From NCBI GenBank assembly GCA_022113835.1, contig JAILWY010000027.1:4280501-4344500 (forward strand): DNA of 64,000 nt, in the 5' to 3' direction. Shown here piece after piece: positions 1-11,800 of the stretch (within the stretch, counting starts at the first letter, position 1; the number at the start of each line of letters is the position of its first letter). Source of the DNA: Atopsyche davidsoni. Its lineage: Eukaryota; Arthropoda; Insecta; Trichoptera; Hydrobiosidae. Below the pieces are notes generated by a model. It did not search any database. It was not told the DNA's origin and worked only from the letters and a program-made list of their open reading frames with translations. Position numbers and translations under genes: made by a program.

Positions 1-60
1 AAATATTACGTTACAAGAATCTTAAGCATTTAAATGGCTTGGTAAAATTTTTGAATTGTC

Positions 61-232
61 TCCTTCTTCATCAAGTGCCTCTTTTCAGAGGAGATTGGCG
101 ACCATTTCACTGAGCATCGTGTTATGCCAGATTTCATAGTTTTCTAAGGGGAAAATAGTGAATGTGCAGTAGGTCCTTATATTGAAAGAAAAAGTCTGCA
201 CATTGCTGCTGCCCAATAGCATCATTATCACT
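61..232 (-). repeat. SINE-like repeat, family A, in protease intron
   Basis: On the minus strand: head near the GCTATTGGGCAGCAGCAAT block, middle containing TTTTCCCCTTAGAAAAC, tail GGTCGCCAATCTCCTCTGA followed by GAGGCACTTGATGAAGAAGG. The same order recurs at 11.9, 14.5, 21.4, 30.3 and 51.1 kb and, in the plus orientation, at 49.5 kb. Confidence 0.75.
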
Positions 233-501
233 ATTCCATTACACACGACCAGGGTACAGAATGGCAGTCACGCACAAGCAACAGATTGTGGAGAACATGA
301 AGGTTAAATTAACGTTCAAAGTACAGTATTTTTTTTAAGAATACAAGATCGCGTCACACAAAGATTGTTCATACTAAAATGTCTAAAAATGAAAAGGTGT
401 TTGTTTTGGGGGATAATTTTTTATGGGTGATGTAATTTCTGGGCAGTGCCTCCTCGAGGCGTCTTGCTCGTCAGGCCCTGACCCTCGTTTCACCTGTGCA
501 G

Positions 502-641
502 TGAGCTGTTCAACCTGCCAGTGGCGGCGCTATGGACGGCCGTGCTGGGGGAGTGGGACCGCTCGGAGCAGAGCGGCGCCTACGTCCCTGTGGAGAAGAT
601 CGTGCTGCACGCGCGCTACCACCACTACCAGCACGACATAG
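502..641 (+). CDS. Serine protease exon A (around the catalytic Asp)
   Basis: Encodes [20 protein letters not shown] and onward to YHHYQHDI. The acceptor (tttcacctgtgcag) ends at 501. The donor is GTGAGT at 642-647, phase 1. The exon is much more GC-rich than its surroundings. It starts on the third base of a codon, so the upstream exon must end in phase 2. Confidence 0.88.
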
Positions 642-2809
642 GTGAGTGCCCTCCCGAGGTGTCTGCTTCCCACACACACTAGTCCACATTTATTCATCTT
701 CTCCTGGTGCCTCTCCTCATATGACGTCGGTTACCATTTCATCGAGTATACGAAGGCGGTCCGATAAGTACTTAGCCTACTAAAGAAAAACGTAAATTTT
801 GGCGATTTATTTCTCAAAATAGTCTCCTCCAGCGATGCTCCAACTTCATTAACCCATCTGAAAAATACGTATACGAAAAATACGACCTCCTCATTCGACG
901 TAAATTTCTGCCCAGCGAGTGACTTTTTCAAGTTTGGAAACAAAAAAAAATCGCACGGGGCCAAATCTGGAGAATACGGTGGATGGGGGAGCAGTTCGTA
1001 GTGCAATTCGACCAATGTGAGCCGGTGCGTTGTCATGGTGGAAGAGCACTTTTTTCTTCGCCAAATGGGGCCGTTTTTTCTGCAACTCGGTGTCGAATCG
1101 GCCCAATAATTCGGCGTAGTAGAGCCCTGTGGCCGTTTTGCCCTTCTCCAGGTAGTCAATGTAGATCACACCTTGTGAATCCCAGAAAACGGTGGCCATC
1201 ACCGCAACATCATCAACAACTTATCGGACCGCCCTCGTATATATATCCTGGACTAGTCACTAATTCAGCCGTACTTCCGACTTCCAGCTACTGACGCAAA
1301 TTCCGCATCCACGTAAGTTTTTTTCAATCAGCTGTGTTTCGAAAAATGTGGCTCTTACCTTTGCACTTTTTTACCACCGTCAATACTGTGCAAGACTCTC
1401 TTATTTCTAACGCGGCCAATTCATGGTATTTTAAAGATTAAAAAACCTACATTTCTCCCGCCTCAATTCTTCGCATTGTTGCTTTCATACCAACATTGAG
1501 ACGACGAGCTTATTATAAAAAAAAAATTCTAGTTATATATTATTTAATTTTTTCGTTTGTTTTCAGCACTTATGAAGTTGTCAAAACCAGCTGATGTTAG
1601 TTCAGGAAGCAAAATCAAAATAATCTGCCTACCAGACACTAGACCCCCGCCGGTCTACCAGTCCACCACCATGAGGACATCTCAGTACTACGCCAGGCCC
1701 GGATACGCCTCAAAGTCCAAAATAAAAGCAACCTCTAGACCCAAAACTACTCCTGAGTCAGCTTTCAAATACTTGGAAAAGATCAACAACTTAACGAGAA
1801 CAGTTCTTAACAACCTACTTAACAATAAACAAAAGAATATGAGGTACAACATCAGGGTTTCAGTCAATAAGCCCGACAACGTAGCAACGAGGAGAGGAAA
1901 CTTCAAGCACCCTGGCGGAAGTACGATTGAGTTTTCAGAAAGCGAAGTGCCCAAAAACACATGGGGTAGCTTATTCAGTGGCAATATTGAACCTACTACA
2001 AAAAGCAACACTCAGGGAGAGGGTAGAAACAATGCAAAGAAGCTCCATTTCGGTTCGGATGATCTGTATGACGTCGTGGCCATCGACGGTAGCAGCAACA
2101 ATCAGAACCACGTCGGGGAGTCCAGCGAGTGCTTCGTGACCGGCTGGGGGAGATCGCAGACGAACGGGTCTCTGACGGACACGCTGCTGGAGGCCTCGGT
2201 TCCTCCCCTGCCGATGGAAGCCTGTCTCGGGAAGTACCCCGAGAACCTGCCCCTCAGGGCTGGACACCTCTGTGCCGGGAATGCCGACGGGAGTACGGGG
2301 ACTTGTGTGGTCGGTATAATTTTTACACAATTCTACACACTTTGGTCGCATTCACACGTCTGTATCTCTAATGTTGACACTTGTATTGTTTACGTTTTTC
2401 TATGTTTGCTAATGCTTTCATGACGTAAATTAAAAGCCATATTCTAACTCTTGCACCAGTGGGATACAGTCAGTCTTTTCAGACAAATCAGTATTCAAAA
2501 GTACAAGAGTAAATTAAATAATCATTACTATCCCATATATTTTTCATTCCATATATAGGCACTAAATGCTCAGACGTGCTACAAGGCCATGCTGCAATGC
2601 TTTTGCAATCTGTATTAATTAAAGGTAAATTTTCTAAATTCCAGGGGGATTCCGGTGGTCCATTGCAGTGTTTTGCTGACGATGGTAGATGGGTGCTGAA
2701 AGGGATCACCTCCTTCGGATCAGGCTGTGCCAAGCCGGGGGTTCCTGATGTGTACACCTATGTACCTCACTACATGCCGTGGATCATAAATGTGATCAAC
2801 AAGAACTAA
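502..2809 (+). CDS. S1A (chymotrypsin-fold) serine protease, 3' part of gene, 3 exons
   Basis: Secreted or membrane-tethered serine endopeptidase of the trypsin/chymotrypsin fold; the substrate is unknown. The exons are 502-641, 1567-2309 and 2645-2809, which join in frame to 348 residues. The catalytic Asp lies in HDIALMKL, split across the first junction, and the catalytic Ser in [25 protein letters not shown] and the C-terminal PWIINVI helix are also visible. The His exon (AAHC) must lie left of the window, so the entry is partial. Two oddities: about 168 residues separate the Cys of IICLPD from the Cys of CFVTGWG, where 15-20 is usual, and the residue at the chymotrypsin-189 position is Gly (STGTCVGDSGG), which argues against trypsin specificity. 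The closest impression is of insect corin-like or multidomain transmembrane proteases, but this is not secure. An AATAAA follows the stop at once. Confidence 0.9.
744..1202 (-). pseudogene. Mariner transposase fragment, frameshifted
   Basis: Reading leftward from 1202, an ATG opens a frame with the WDSQGV and [10 protein letters not shown] motifs. Past about 1000 the homology moves to another frame ([20 protein letters not shown]), so at least one frameshift is present. Intact mariner transposases are about 345 residues; roughly the first half is absent here. Confidence 0.85.
749..1239 (-). mobile_element. Internally deleted mariner-like element
   Basis: Both terminal inverted repeats are present: TACGAAGGCGGTCCGATAAG at 749 and its near-perfect inverse ending at 1239 (one mismatch), flanked by TA on both sides (747-748 and 1240-1241). 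The minus-strand coding remnant reads [20 protein letters not shown] and then HHDNAPAH, the second catalytic Asp region of mariner transposases. [20 protein letters not shown] follows in a shifted frame. The N-terminal DNA-binding half and the first Asp are missing, so the copy cannot be autonomous. Confidence 0.92.
1567..2309 (+). CDS. Serine protease exon B with long insert
   Basis: Acceptor ttgttttcag ends at 1566. The exon opens with the rest of Ala in [10 protein letters not shown], reaches KIIICLPD-type sequence, then runs through a long Lys/Arg/Asn/Ser/Thr-rich, low-hydrophobicity stretch (about 1635-2127) before resuming the fold at CFVTGWGRS and ending at GSTGTCV. The donor at 2310 (GTCGGT) is weak. 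It was chosen because it gives the expected TC-x-GDSGGP spacing in phase 0. Confidence 0.87.
2645..2809 (+). CDS. Serine protease last exon (catalytic Ser)
   Basis: Starts with GDSGGPLQC right after the acceptor ttctaaattccag. It continues through [21 protein letters not shown] to the C-terminal helix [14 protein letters not shown] and a TAA at 2807-2809. The usual Trp215 is Phe here (SFG), and the cavity Gly residues are kept. Poly(A) signal AATAAA is at 2810-2815. Confidence 0.9.
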   Translation, partial: GDSGGPLQCFADDGRWVLKGITSFGSGCAKPGVPDVYTYVPHYMPWIINVINKN

Positions 2810-2815
2810 AATAAA
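2810..2815 (+). terminator. Poly(A) signal AATAAA of the protease gene
   Basis: A canonical AATAAA directly follows the stop codon, so the 3' UTR could be only about 20-30 nt unless a later signal is used. Confidence 0.6.
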
Positions 2816-2973
2816 CACTCAAATGCATCTACGCACTTCCCAATACAACCGCTAACCTACCAACCAACATATTGTAGTGTGTACCGAGTCGTTGAGTTTA
2901 TTTTAATCGTTGAATAGCTGATCAATACCGCTATACACGACAACAACTATTCAGTGTAGTTTAGTGGTTGGCA

Positions 2974-3002
2974 CGGTTACTTGTGACAACCACAAGTAAC
3001 CG
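2974..3002. repeat. Perfect 12-bp inverted repeat
   Basis: Arms CGGTTACTTGTG and CACAAGTAACCG are separated by five bases (ACAAC). It lies about 160 bp past the first poly(A) signal of the protease gene, so it would be transcribed only if a later signal is used. Confidence 0.6.
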
Positions 3003-6000
3003 TAAGCAAAAGCTATAAACATCCCTTGGGGCCTCCTACTTTTACTAGCAGTGTTTACAGAGTGTATGATTTTGGATGTCTACCGCACATGTGATAAAGA
3101 ATATTAGTAAATGTCGGGATATGTGTGGAAGAGGATTAAAACTCAATCCTGACTGCTATATTAACTTGTAAATATCTATATATTTCTTTGGTAATTAAAA
3201 TTGTTAATGTACCTTTGCATTCATATTTAATTTATATTGTGATATACCTTAAGTTTATTTCATGTTTATATTTCTAAGAGTTATATTATGTTAATACCTA
3301 AGATGTACGATTTTACCATAGCATATAAATAGATCATTTAATTAAATTGTAAATTGTGAAAAAGTGTAGATAAATTGAAAAATAGCTACTATAAAGGTTT
3401 TAAAATAGTCTACGGGTAATCGTATTGTCATTTGCAATAATGATAATTGTGGTTTATTCACGGTTACTTATTGATTTAGAATTTTCAAGTTTGAGTTCAG
3501 CTGGAGCAATTTTTTTTTAATTAAAATAAAATAATACATATATACAAATTCAAAAGAAAGATGTGATTTTTATGTAAATATAAAATTATTTTTGTGATTT
3601 TCTTGTGTACAAAAGGACGTTGCATTTCGTGAATATTTTCAATTTTATGAAATTGCATTTAACTGTCTTTTCCGTGCCTGTTTAAAATCTTCTAGTTTTT
3701 TTATGTTAATCGATGGAAGTCATTGTAAAAATTAATATTTGATAGCAGTATGCATAATGATTTTAACGTAACTGTGCTTATACTTACATTATCTAATGAT
3801 TATTTGCTTATTCACTTCTTTTATGTTTTTATCTTGGACAATCCTATCCTCCAATAGAAATCATCATAAAAAAACAGTGCAGCATAAAATCTTAAAAGTC
3901 TTACGTTAAAATCTATTCAAATATATAAAAGTATGATTGTTGAGTCATTCATGTTTTAATAGAGATATTAAATATATTTAAAATCTATAATGTAAATAGT
4001 AAATTATTGTTAAGTGTTTGTACTGTTTTATGAAGTTATATTCATAAATATAATGAAAAATAACATTTTATTAATGCAATAAATAATGTTACCCAGACTA
4101 TTCACATATTTAAGAAGATTTTTTTTGTTATGCGGTTTAATTTAGGTTAATTTTAGAAAATTATAATAAATTATTAATCGCATGTATTACTCAAAAAGCT
4201 GTTTATACGATTAGTATTATATCGATTCAATCTTTTGCTTTTGTTAATCAGCCTTATAGAAAAAAGACGTTAATATAAATTAATGTGAATATGCTTATCA
4301 TGATTTTTAACCAAATTAGTAAGTATTTGTTATAATTATGTGTAAATATATAAATATGTTAACGTTATGTATATTATATTTTATCTGTTGGTGTTAAAAA
4401 ATATAATAAAAACACATACAATCTGAAGTAAATATTTTTTTAATTTAAAAATAGGTAATATAGCGACTTTATAATCTGGCAAGGGTTGGGAATAAACAAT
4501 GTGCAAACTGACCTTGCATCATGTGACATAAAAACAAAATAAACTAATTAAATATAATAAAATTTAAAAAGCCTAATAAATACAACCTACTTGCAATTAG
4601 CCAATAGTGTCCTTTTTTGCGTTGTATACTCGGGAAAAACATAAAAACATCCCAAATAAGGGATGATATTGGCTGATTGAAAATCGGTAGCAAGTGTAGT
4701 CTATTTTTGCAATACCTACGTATTTATTTTGTTTAACAACATATTATTATTTACCGTGCTATGATTGTGAAAGGGTGGAATAACGCGATGCACGTGCAAA
4801 AGATATCGGTTATATTATTTTTTGGTGAAACATTCTAACCTGCAAAAGAAATTAACAGTATTATAAAATATGAAAAATATCAGGAGATTTTCAACTTGCT
4901 ATCTGATAAATTATCATTACATTAATGTAAAAGAGACAAATTAATATAACCAACACATTTTTTTTTTCTTCAAATAATAATATAGGGATACTTCTATGTA
5001 TGGTAAATGTATTTTTATATAATCACTATGCCAACCACTATTGTTGGCGAAACGGATTATTTTGAATAAAAGGACCTGTTAATGTATTTTTACTCTTGGT
5101 TAAAAACATTAAATTTGTAGCGTATTAAGTAAATTAATTTATTAACTGTCTCGTTTAGTGAAATAGCAGTTTTAAGCTATATCTATTTGGATAATAACTT
5201 ACTTGTTATATAAAAATATTGTGACTGCTTTTAAAGAAGTAAAAATGCGTTGTTAAATACTTTCATGTGTTTAGTATAAAATAATAATTTTTCGTAAATA
5301 TTTTATTATTTGGATAGGAAATAATATTTTTTGCTGGTTACGTCAATTTATCTTTTTACGTCAATATCGTCGCAGGAAGTGATTTAAATGAAATTTGGCC
5401 TCTACAGCCTAAAGTTTTATGTGAATTTTGTGGGTTGCAATATAAATCATATGAAAAACACGTTAGTTTAAAAAAAAAGTTTTATGAATAGTTTTTCAAA
5501 TACACCTTTATTTTTGGCATCTGAGATATGAAAAATATAATTTTATCAACTATGATTAGGTTAGTTGGTACATAAAATGGAATGATACATGTTTATGAAT
5601 ATTTTAATAAAATACTTTCACAACAATGGTTGGATATTTTGCCAAGCCAAAATTTTAAATTGGCAATAGTACTCTTAAATAGTATAATTTAGGGACGAAT
5701 TGAAATATATAAAATATGAATAAAATATAATAAATAACATTTCATCGTTACGAAAATAAAACTTAAAGTGATTTCGATTCTATACTTTGGAATTTATTGC
5801 TATGTATTATGTTTTCTAAAAATATTACCTGAACTAAGAAATTTGAAGTGTACTATATTAAAATTTTATTGAATTTTTTTAAATATTTGGTATTTAAAAT
5901 TTATTATTCATGCTAAGTATATTTTTTTAATACGAGCTAAGCATTTTAGAACAAATAAAACTCAAAATCACGTTTTACTTCCTTAACAACAATGAATTAT

Positions 6001-6344
6001 GAATTCTTACCACGTATAAAGTAATGAAGTTATTAATAAATAACACATTAGAGGTCTCAGCGTAAAAATTTCATACTATTATATATATTTATATAAATTT
6101 AAATTAAGGGTTGAAACAACGCCAAGAAATAGTTATGACATATTATTATATAAATACTATGTCTTTTTTATATATATTTTTGTATTTATAACTTTTCAAC
6201 TCAACAAAAAAAATTTCTTCGACTAACATCGGCAAAAGTAGAATTAAATCTTCGGAAACAGAAATAGACAAAAAAGTCAAAGCTAGGCATTGGAATTCAT
6301 CTTGCTATTTTTCATGATATTTAGTTACACTACCGCCCTAATAG

Positions 6345-6389
<45 letters not shown>

Positions 6390-6394
6390 TTTTA
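6345..6394. repeat. (AT)n microsatellite followed by poly(T)
   Basis: About 28 bases of alternating AT followed by about 21 T, visible directly. Confidence 0.9.
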
Positions 6395-8257
6395 ATATGA
6401 AGTTAACGCCAAGACCTTTAATTGATTTATAAAAATATACTGTACATTATACAAAAACCAATTTTAAATAATAAGACATACTGTACTAAAATGTTAGGTA
6501 AACATTACACAAACAATTGTAATTAAAAAATAGTATTTTCACCACATAAACCACGGGTACCCACACCATGGTTCGCGAGTCACCCGAAATGGGTGCTATT
6601 TTTTTCCATTTATAAGAATTTTATACTTTAATATTTTGTGACAAAACGTTGGCCTAATTATCAAAAATCATTTAAAAAAATATGATATATCGAGAGTTTT
6701 ATTTCCATAGATAGAGAACTTTATGCTTTGGCCAAATATTAAAATATTTCAACCCTCCTTGTCTCCAGCTTGAAATAGTTTATATATCTTTCTAATATCT
6801 ATGTTTTAAGGCTTTCTACACCACTGCGAGCAATAAAACCAAATAATTTAGGTAAAGAAATTCCAAGTCTCAGTTTCGCCAAGACGGGCGGCTCTTCACA
6901 CTGTTGATACCATTTTTTGTATAGTAAATATTAAAGTATTTTGCATGTTTGTAGTTTTATACAAAAATGGAGTAGAGTTAATTTGTAACTAGACCAACGA
7001 AATTCCAAAACGGTTGAGCACGCCAATACAATAAAATAAATTCAGGGTAAATCCACACAGACCTGCTGTTAATGTTACCGAGACACCAGTTTAAATTAAA
7101 ACTACCCTAAAATCACTAATTTCTATCATGTACAACTTTTTTCACATTAAATACCTACTCATTCTCTCACTTTAGTAAACAAAGGTTCACAGTAACGTGA
7201 GAACAGCCTCAATAATCTATATCACTGTCTAAAGGCCGATTCTCCAATAGAACACCTTATGTATACATCTATCAACGAACATAACAATGAATACGCAGTA
7301 AAAATTACTTTTGATGATACCGAATGTGCTTTGATAAATGTGCGTTTCCCACACCGATAAAATTTGTACTCAAGATGCTGTTCGTATAATTTGACGATCT
7401 AAGCAATTTTAAAATAAAATAAAATTATGCTTTGTTAAAAAAACAACCAGCCAATTCTACGTTTACAATTTTGCAAAAACGTTGAAAGCATATAACATAT
7501 ATAAATAATTTAAAAAAGAAAACACGATCGTGGGTTATGACATTTTACCAAGACACCGTCGATGACATACTGACACTACAAATGTTACGAAATATTAGCA
7601 TGATGACGATTATAATTATGAAGTGAAGCAATGCAATCGAAATAAAGGTATATAATACAGTGTATAATAATATAAATATAAGCACCTCCACATTTGATTG
7701 TGATCACTTTAAGCGTCACATATAATGAATGATACGATTTTTTAAAGCTTTTTGTATACATGCAGTCATAATGGCATTTCTATCGTACCATACGACACCA
7801 ATTCCCAAAATTGACAAGATAAATATACATTATTAGTCAAGATAATTATAAACATGGCTTTGAACTAAAACCGAGGCGGTGATTCTCTACAATTGACGAA
7901 TCGTATTGAAATATCATATTTTACTGTTGACTCGTGTATGTACAGTAAGATTCAAAACTCATGGTCAATGTAAAACACTTTTCGGATAAGTGTAATTTTT
8001 ATTCGGCTTTCAATTGCCATATGCTTTTTGTAATTTTTTTGCATAAAGTAGATATTAACTGAATTTAAAAAAAGGATTTAGTTTTCTACTAGAATGTTTA
8101 TAATTTATTAAACCATTTTAAATCCTATTGAACTAACAGAGAAAAAACAAATTTAAAATATAAAATATTTGAGGAATAATTTTTTTTCTGTAACCATGTG
8201 ATTTAAAATATAATATGTACGTACATATTTACACATAAAGCATTCTTTACATTTATA

Positions 8258-8557
8258 TACAGAGTGATTTCAAAAAATTTGCAGTTTTAATCAGTAAAAT
8301 TAATATATATATTAAACAAAAAGATTACTTTGAAAGGCTCATTTTTATAAAATAAAATTATCGATTTGCAATATGTCAACACCATAACGTCAAATTTTGC
8401 AGGTTTTTAGGGAATTTCCCCCTGAATGTTGAAACTACTTAATTTTTTCTTGCTATGGTAACCACAAATTCTATGGATTTTGAGGCTAAAAAAACCTTTA
8501 AAAACTGATAAAACAGAAACTGGATTAGGTCTCGAAGATATTTGGAATCACTCTGTA
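8258..8557. mobile_element. 300-bp MITE with Tc1/mariner-type ends
   Basis: Left end TACAGAGTGATTTCAAA and right end TTTGGAATCACTCTGTA are inverse with one mismatch, flanked by TA at 8256-8257 and 8558-8559. There is no transposase inside. It begins about 70 bp beyond the stop codon of the CD36-family gene, so it is probably in that gene's 3' UTR or immediate flank. It contains an ATTAAA on the minus strand at 8286-8291. Confidence 0.8.
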
Positions 8558-8630
8558 TAAAGCAATTTTTACTGCGTATTACACATAAAATGGCATAAAA
8601 CATTATAAAATGTTTCATTTCGAGTAAACC

Positions 8631-8891
8631 TTATTTTATGGTCGAATTACTGATATTGACATTTGGAATATATTCTAGTTTGTCTATTAATGAGACCGGA
8701 GCGTACTGAGTCAGCTGGTGCTTGAGGTTTGTCTTGTCATTGATGGACAACACCTGAGGAATGACCTTGTACATGATACAACTGAGTCCCATGATAATCA
8801 TGATCCACCCCATGCAGGTCTCAGCGATGGGCATATACGTGTATGCCAAGCGGATCTTCATCACCAAGTCAGAAGGCAACCCTTCAATGTA
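8631..8891 (-). CDS. CD36-family exon 10 (second membrane segment, stop)
   Basis: Encodes YIEGLPSDLVMKIRLAYTYM, the membrane segment CMGWIMIIMGLSCIMY and a cytoplasmic tail of about 45 residues ending NVNISNSTIK. TAA at 8631-8633. No canonical AATAAA is seen in the next 400 bases; an ATTAAA lies inside the adjacent MITE. Confidence 0.95.
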   Translation of the reverse strand, partial: YIEGLPSDLVMKIRLAYTYMPIAETCMGWIMIIMGLSCIMYKVIPQVLSINDKTNLKHQLTQYAPVSLIDKLEYIPNVNISNSTIK

Positions 8892-11800
8892 CTGAAAAAA
8901 TACACAAACAAATAAAACCACTGAAAACTAAAAACTACACCACGGACAATGTCAAACAGACATGTTTGACATTGTCCGATAAATATAAATATGCCAGTCA
9001 AGTAATCTGTTAAAACCGACCAATCCGAATTTTCTATCAGCTTGTATTACTTCATATATTTTTTCAATAATTAAAAAAAAAACTTTACCAGTGCTATCGA
9101 TCAGAAATAATAGACAGCCTATACAATAAGCACTCAAACAATTTTTTAAAATAACAAGAATTTGGTCTGTTTGGGACAACTATGCCAACGAAAGACCATG
9201 AGAAGGTTTGAAGTTTGTATGATCAATTTTAAAGACACGTGATTAATTATTTTTGCTATTTTGACTGTCTCAAAGAAGCTGCTAATTGATTAGCAGGATT
9301 GTACTTACGCCGTCTATCCACATAACGGGTATTATCATATCTGAAAATCCTTTGCTTTTAGTGTTGAATTTAATGTTTGAAATAACCAAGTTGATTTGAG
9401 TCTTCGTTGAATACTTTATTGGAATCCCGATGTCCTGTAAGAAAAAAAATCATTAGAGTGAATTTTTAGAACAACGAAACCCAAGAATTAGTACGAGACA
9501 GTGGAACCAAAAATCGAAAATATTATTATTTCATAATCATATTGACTCATATAACAATAAAAATGTAGAAAATAAGTCTTACCGGCTGTAATAATAAATA
9601 TGAAGAATGGTTCTCCGTGTTTGGATTAAGGCCTCTGAAGCGCTCCAGGAGGGTGTTGTCACCACCAAAGAAATGAGGTAAGGAAACAGCGAGAGGCAGG
9701 CCTAAAATAAAATATAAATTCACACATACAATCTTTAAGTAATTGATTCCCATATAAAAAACGGAGAATTAAAAAAAATAATAAAAATGAGGAGTAGATA
9801 TACAAGGTGAAATTTTAAGCCCCTTCTACCTAATGTGACTTGGGGATGTAATTAATTCAACCCCGAGGCATTTGCAAGTCCAAACTATTCTATTTAACAT
9901 AAGGTAGAGTTTATTTAACATAGCGAAGACGTGAGCCATTGTTGGCCGATGATTATTACACGTATTTTTAAACCAAACAAATTTATTATCCATGCATGAA
10001 GCAATGAAAAAATATATTATACACAAAATACACGTTTGTAATTTTTTTTAAATTTCATATTCATCTATACAGGTTAACAATTCAAATTTATTAAATATTT
10101 TAAATTTAACTTTCATGACATATAGAACTGATCTACTTGTTGCAAAAATAAAAAAAACACATACCATAATAGCAAGGTGTAACATCAAACAACCCATCAG
10201 GCAGGCACGGCCCATTCTTGGGGCAGAAACAGACGTTATCGGGGTTTTTGCATGAAAGCTGATTGAAGGGTAGTTCGTACAAGAATGCCTTCAATCCATT
10301 TTCCGCCGTGACTTCTTTGGTGTAGTCCAGAGACAAGACTCTGCAGTAGTTTTTCTTGTAAAATTTGATGGGGGTGCCCGCTTGGAAACCCGGAGGGAAA
10401 ACTATTCCTTCGTATGCTCCCTTAAGGACACTGCAGGGTAAGCTGAAAACAAATATTATTCAACAACTAACATTAACTCGTTATATAACAATTAACTCCT
10501 AAAGTCTCTTTGTATATCTAACTTTTTTTTATTTATCATAGAAAAAAATACTACCTAGAGTTAAGATCTGTGAACTTCCATTGCTTGAGTCCCGCAGAAC
10601 CACTCCAAGTTTGTATGCTGTACATTTCGCTAGAAGTTTCATTGATATCCATGGTTATTTGATCCTTGTTATTTGAATACAGCTGAAAAATATAACAAAA
10701 CGTCAATATTGTGTAAAATCTTATTCGAGACGCAGGTGAGGGCATTATCAGTGATCGTGACCATAATACCTGAATGGGTTGAAAATGGAGGTTCGATGAA
10801 TAATAAATAATAATTATTTAAAAATATTATCACATATAAAGTTGATAAGATACTTTTATCCGACTAGGACTTTACTAAGTTTCTGCGAATAAATCGAAGA
10901 AACTTTGTGTTTTAATTAATTTTTAATTATTTATTCTAGATCATTTAGATATGCTAATGGAATTATAACATACCCTATCTAATATTCCAAATTTGGAGAA
11001 AGTGATCCAGTTCGGCATGTATCCTGCAGCTAGGCGGATCAGCTTATCGTCGTATCCCCAAAGGAAGTCGTATACAGACAGGTCAAGAATCGGCTGCGAT
11101 CCGAGTGACGCCACAATCGCATTGAGAGCCATCTTCTTGTAAAACGGGGCCTTAGAATTCGTGCTGAGGATACCCTGAAAAAATATACAACTGAGAATAA
11201 ACACCAAAAGTTTTGGAAATAATAATAAAAATAATCCCCTATAAAAATACCGAGCCAAAGCTCACGCATTTCAAAACCAAATAATATTTTCAGTATTTTA
11301 AGAGATGGTAGAGAGGGTGTGATTTATTTAGAACAGTGGCTCTCAAACTCTTTTGACCCACGGACCCCCTTTCATAGTCAAAACTTGCCCATGGACTCCC
11401 TTTCATAGTTAAAATTTGAATATTACTTTTATTTTACGCACCTGTCTATATTTATATTTTACTTAGGACATAAAAATCGCTGTTACAAATCATTGTTATT
11501 TATTTTAACTTCCATATTAATAAAAATGTGTCACAATTTTTTTATTTTATATTAAACGCGGACCCCTGACGTTGTTCAGGGACCCCCAAATCGATTTTAA
11601 TTTTCTAAGGACCCCCTGAATGATTACAGGGGCCCCCTGGGTTCCGTTGGGACCACTTTGAGAAGCACTGATTTAGAATAAGTATAAATGTGTACAAATA
11701 TTACCAAGAGAGGAATGTTGATGGTAATAATTCTGTCTTCTTGCAAATTGCCCGCAGATAGCTCGGGAACATGTTCGATGGTAATATTAGGTATATATCC

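Larger units (their letters stand above)
690..1505 (-). mobile_element. LINE 3' end (family B), interrupted by a mariner
   Basis: Matches the LINE tail copies at 53.2-53.5 and 55.7-56.0 kb: the blocks around CCTCTCCTCA, TACTTCCGACTTCCAG, CCGCATCCACGT and GTGCAAGACTCTCTTATTTC appear in the same order. The mariner at 749-1239 splits it at a TA. It lies inside the protease intron between exons A and B, antisense to the gene. Confidence 0.75.
2816..8255. other. AT-rich intergenic stretch
   Basis: No coding sequence recognised. It holds a 12-bp-arm hairpin at 2974-3002, an (AT)n tract followed by a T run at about 6345-6394, and otherwise A/T-rich sequence. The first few hundred bases may be protease 3' flank. 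Confidence 0.5.

Noticed and set aside
983..1294. Plus-strand frame across the mariner
   Set aside because: Antisense shadow of the mariner transposase remnant.
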